A DNA stretch of 6,763 bases from Deltaproteobacteria bacterium (GTDB lineage Bacteria > Desulfobacterota > Syntrophobacteria > BM002), in assembly GCA_020350905.1 (NCBI GenBank), contig CP070843.1, positions 1,619,804 to 1,626,566 of the forward strand, in the 5' to 3' direction. The notes under the pieces were generated by a model, which was given only the letters and a program-made list of their open reading frames with translations, was not told the origin of the DNA and ran no database searches. A program made the translations under genes and the position numbers. This document shows, one piece after another, positions 5,468-6,763 of this stretch. How positions within the stretch are numbered: the first letter of the stretch is position 1; every line of letters begins with the position of its first letter.

Positions 5468-5572
5468 GAATTCACATTTCGCATGTATCATTTCACATCT
5501 CAAATCCGCAATCCGCAATCCGAAATCTGAAATCTAACATTTGTCATTTCTTATTTGTGATTTATCATTAGG
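5468..5572 (+). repeat. Fifteen-unit degenerate heptamer array upstream of uvrA
   Basis: The sequence can be cut into 15 consecutive 7-base units with no gain or loss of a base. Units 2-5 (5475-5502) and 11-14 (5538-5565) follow CATTTNN, with CATTTCG, CATTTCA, CATTTGT and CATTTCT as clear examples. Units 6-10 (5503-5537) follow AATCYGN, with AATCCGC twice, then AATCCGA and AATCTGA. The array starts 2 bases after the YkgJ stop codon and ends 38 bases before the uvrA start. It fills nearly the whole gap and leaves little room for a conventional promoter. Confidence 0.8.
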
Positions 5573-5597
5573 GATTGCTAGCTCGTGAGCGTCGATC

Positions 5598-5602
5598 AGG
5601 AG
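5598..5602 (+). promoter_or_regulatory. Ribosome binding site fixing the uvrA TTG start
   Basis: AGGAG ends 8 bases before TTG 5611, an ideal spacing. The frame is open from 5572 and contains no ATG or GTG in a suitable place before the conserved N-terminus. The only other candidate, TTG 5575, has no such motif. Confidence 0.75.
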
Positions 5603-5610
5603 TAACCCCA

Positions 5611-6763
5611 TTGCGAAATGATACATGTATAAGAGTCGTCGGTGCCAGGCAGAACAACCTGAAGGATCTGGCCCTGGATCTCCCCAGGGAACAGCTCATT
5701 GCCATAACCGGAGTGAGCGGATCCGGCAAGTCAAGTCTGGCCCTGGACACACTGTATGCTGAGGGTCAGCGCCGTTACGTTGAAACCTTCTCGCCCTATG
5801 CCCGCCAGTTTCTGGACAGGTTGGACAGACCTCAGGTTGAGTCCATTATTGGCATTCCTCCAGCTATAGCCATAGAGCAAGGAAACCGAATTAAGAGTTC
5901 CCGTTCAACTGTGGGTACAATAACGGAACTTGCAGACCATCTGAAACTGCTTTTTGCTCGGACCGGGGTGCTGCATTGCCAACAATGCGACAGACCTGTT
6001 TATGAGGAACCCCCTGAGATCATTTGGTCTTCGCTGTCCGAAGTCCCCGAAGAAAGCCCAGTCTTGATAGTTTTTCCTCTGGACATCAAGGGCCGAACCA
6101 CAGAGGAAACTCATCGCTATTTGTGGCGTCAGGGTTTCCGTCGCCTGTGGCACCAGCAGAGGATACTCTACCTGGATGATGAGTCGATTCCCGATGAAGA
6201 GCATCTTGATGTATTGGTGGATAGAACTGTGTGGGGTCAGGAAAATAAAAAGCGCCTTCTCGACTCGATTGAACAGGCGTATCATTTCGGCGAGGGTAAG
6301 GTGAAGGCGATATTCCCTCCATCAGAAATACACTCCTTCTCAGCAACCAATCACTGCGCCATCTGTGATATTAGCTATCCCTCGGCTTCACCCCATCTCT
6401 TTTCTTTTAACAGTCCTTTGGGTGCCTGCGAGACCTGCCGTGGCTTCGGCAGAATTATCGATGTGGATCTGGATTTGGTGATTCCAGACCAAAGGTTGAC
6501 CTTGGAAGAAGGTGCGATCAAACCATGGTCCTCAGAGCGGATGGAATACTACGATCTCATGGATTTCTGCGACGCTGTAGGTATTCCTACGGATGTGTCT
6601 TTCAACAAACTATCGTCAGCCCAGCAGGAAGCAGTGATCGAAGAAAGTGCTGAATTCTATGGGGTCCGCGGTTTTTTTCACTGGCTCGAAACCAAGACCT
6701 ACAAGATGCATGTTCGGGTTTTTCTATCTCGGTACCGTGCCTACCGCACTTGCGCTGCCTGCA
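5611..6763 (+). CDS. uvrA: UvrA excinuclease subunit A, N-terminal part, cut by the window edge
   Basis: The frame runs from TTG 5611 to the right edge, giving 384 residues. UvrA is the DNA damage-sensing ABC ATPase of nucleotide excision repair. Walker A is GVSGSGKSS (34-42), preceded by the family signature GARQNNLKDL (11-20) and followed by YAEGQRRYVETFSPYARQFL (49-68). The Q-loop is IEQ (88-90) and RSTVGTITE (98-106) is conserved. Cysteine pairs C123/C126, C249/C252, C273/C276 and C381/C384 mark zinc modules; C249-C276 correspond to the first UvrA zinc finger. FSPYARQFLDRLDRPQ, GIPPAIAIEQ and FFHWLETKTYKMHVRVFLSRYR look like the long UvrA class rather than E. coli-type UvrA, in my recollection. 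No CTGT-N8-ACAG SOS box was seen upstream. The C-terminal ATPase lies outside the window, so full length and class are open. Confidence 0.92.
   Translation, partial: MRNDTCIRVVGARQNNLKDLALDLPREQLIAITGVSGSGKSSLALDTLYAEGQRRYVETFSPYARQFLDRLDRPQVESIIGIPPAIAIEQGNRIKSSRSTVGTITELADHLKLLFARTGVLHCQQCDRPVYEEPPEIIWSSLSEVPEESPVLIVFPLDIKGRTTEETHRYLWRQGFRRLWHQQRILYLDDESIPDEEHLDVLVDRTVWGQENKKRLLDSIEQAYHFGEGKVKAIFPPSEIHSFSATNHCAICDISYPSASPHLFSFNSPLGACETCRGFGRIIDVDLDLVIPDQRLTLEEGAIKPWSSERMEYYDLMDFCDAVGIPTDVSFNKLSSAQQEAVIEESAEFYGVRGFFHWLETKTYKMHVRVFLSRYRAYRTCAAC

Noticed and set aside
5468..5572. CRISPR array or integration site in the YkgJ-uvrA gap
   Set aside because: Units are 7 bases long, adjacent, without spacers, and there are no cas genes, integrase or tRNA nearby.
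5905..6285. Minus-strand 126-codon frame inside uvrA
   Set aside because: It is antisense to a well conserved part of UvrA containing zinc-binding cysteines; a shadow frame.

Overview
The window is a mid-GC bacterial chromosome segment with eight protein-coding genes, two of them cut by the window edges. Desulfobacterota (the former Deltaproteobacteria) is the best guess. That rests on the style of the genes: a small CFG/CxxC cysteine-rich protein, a zinc-ribbon Yip1-type membrane protein, a YkgJ-type cysteine-cluster protein, and a TyrA with a degenerate active site. It is an inference; there is no rRNA or other phylogenetic marker here. No tRNA, rRNA, CRISPR array, transposase or phage gene was seen.

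Left part, minus strand (1-3085). Reading in the direction of transcription, a zinc-ribbon/Yip1-like membrane protein (3085-2282) is followed by a 321-bp gap holding a good sigma70-type promoter (2146-2175). Then comes a compact set: khpA (KH-domain RNA-binding protein, GTG start at 1960), a 93-residue cysteine-rich protein (1665-1384) and a family 9 glycosyltransferase of the heptosyltransferase type (1364-378). A universal stress protein gene (251 to beyond the left edge) lies 126 bp further on. KhpA, the Cys-rich protein and the glycosyltransferase probably share one transcript.

Right part, plus strand (3622-6763). A prephenate dehydrogenase-like gene (tyrA-like), a YkgJ-family cysteine-cluster gene and the start of a uvrA gene all point right. 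Gaps of 222 and 144 bp separate them, so they need not be an operon. The uvrA start is a TTG with an excellent ribosome binding site, and its sequence resembles the long, possibly tandem, UvrA class rather than standard UvrA.

The most unusual feature is not a gene. The gaps around the three plus-strand genes and upstream of the Yip1-like gene are filled with degenerate tandem heptamers. The clearest array (5468-5572) runs through 15 consecutive 7-base units without losing register, even though the unit changes from CATTTNN to AATCYGN and back. Shorter arrays with other units but the same 7-base period lie at 3088-3123, 3136-3191, 3315-3342, 3431-3451, 4468-4502 and 4539-4587. This resembles the heptanucleotide STRR repeats known from cyanobacteria, but with several different units side by side.
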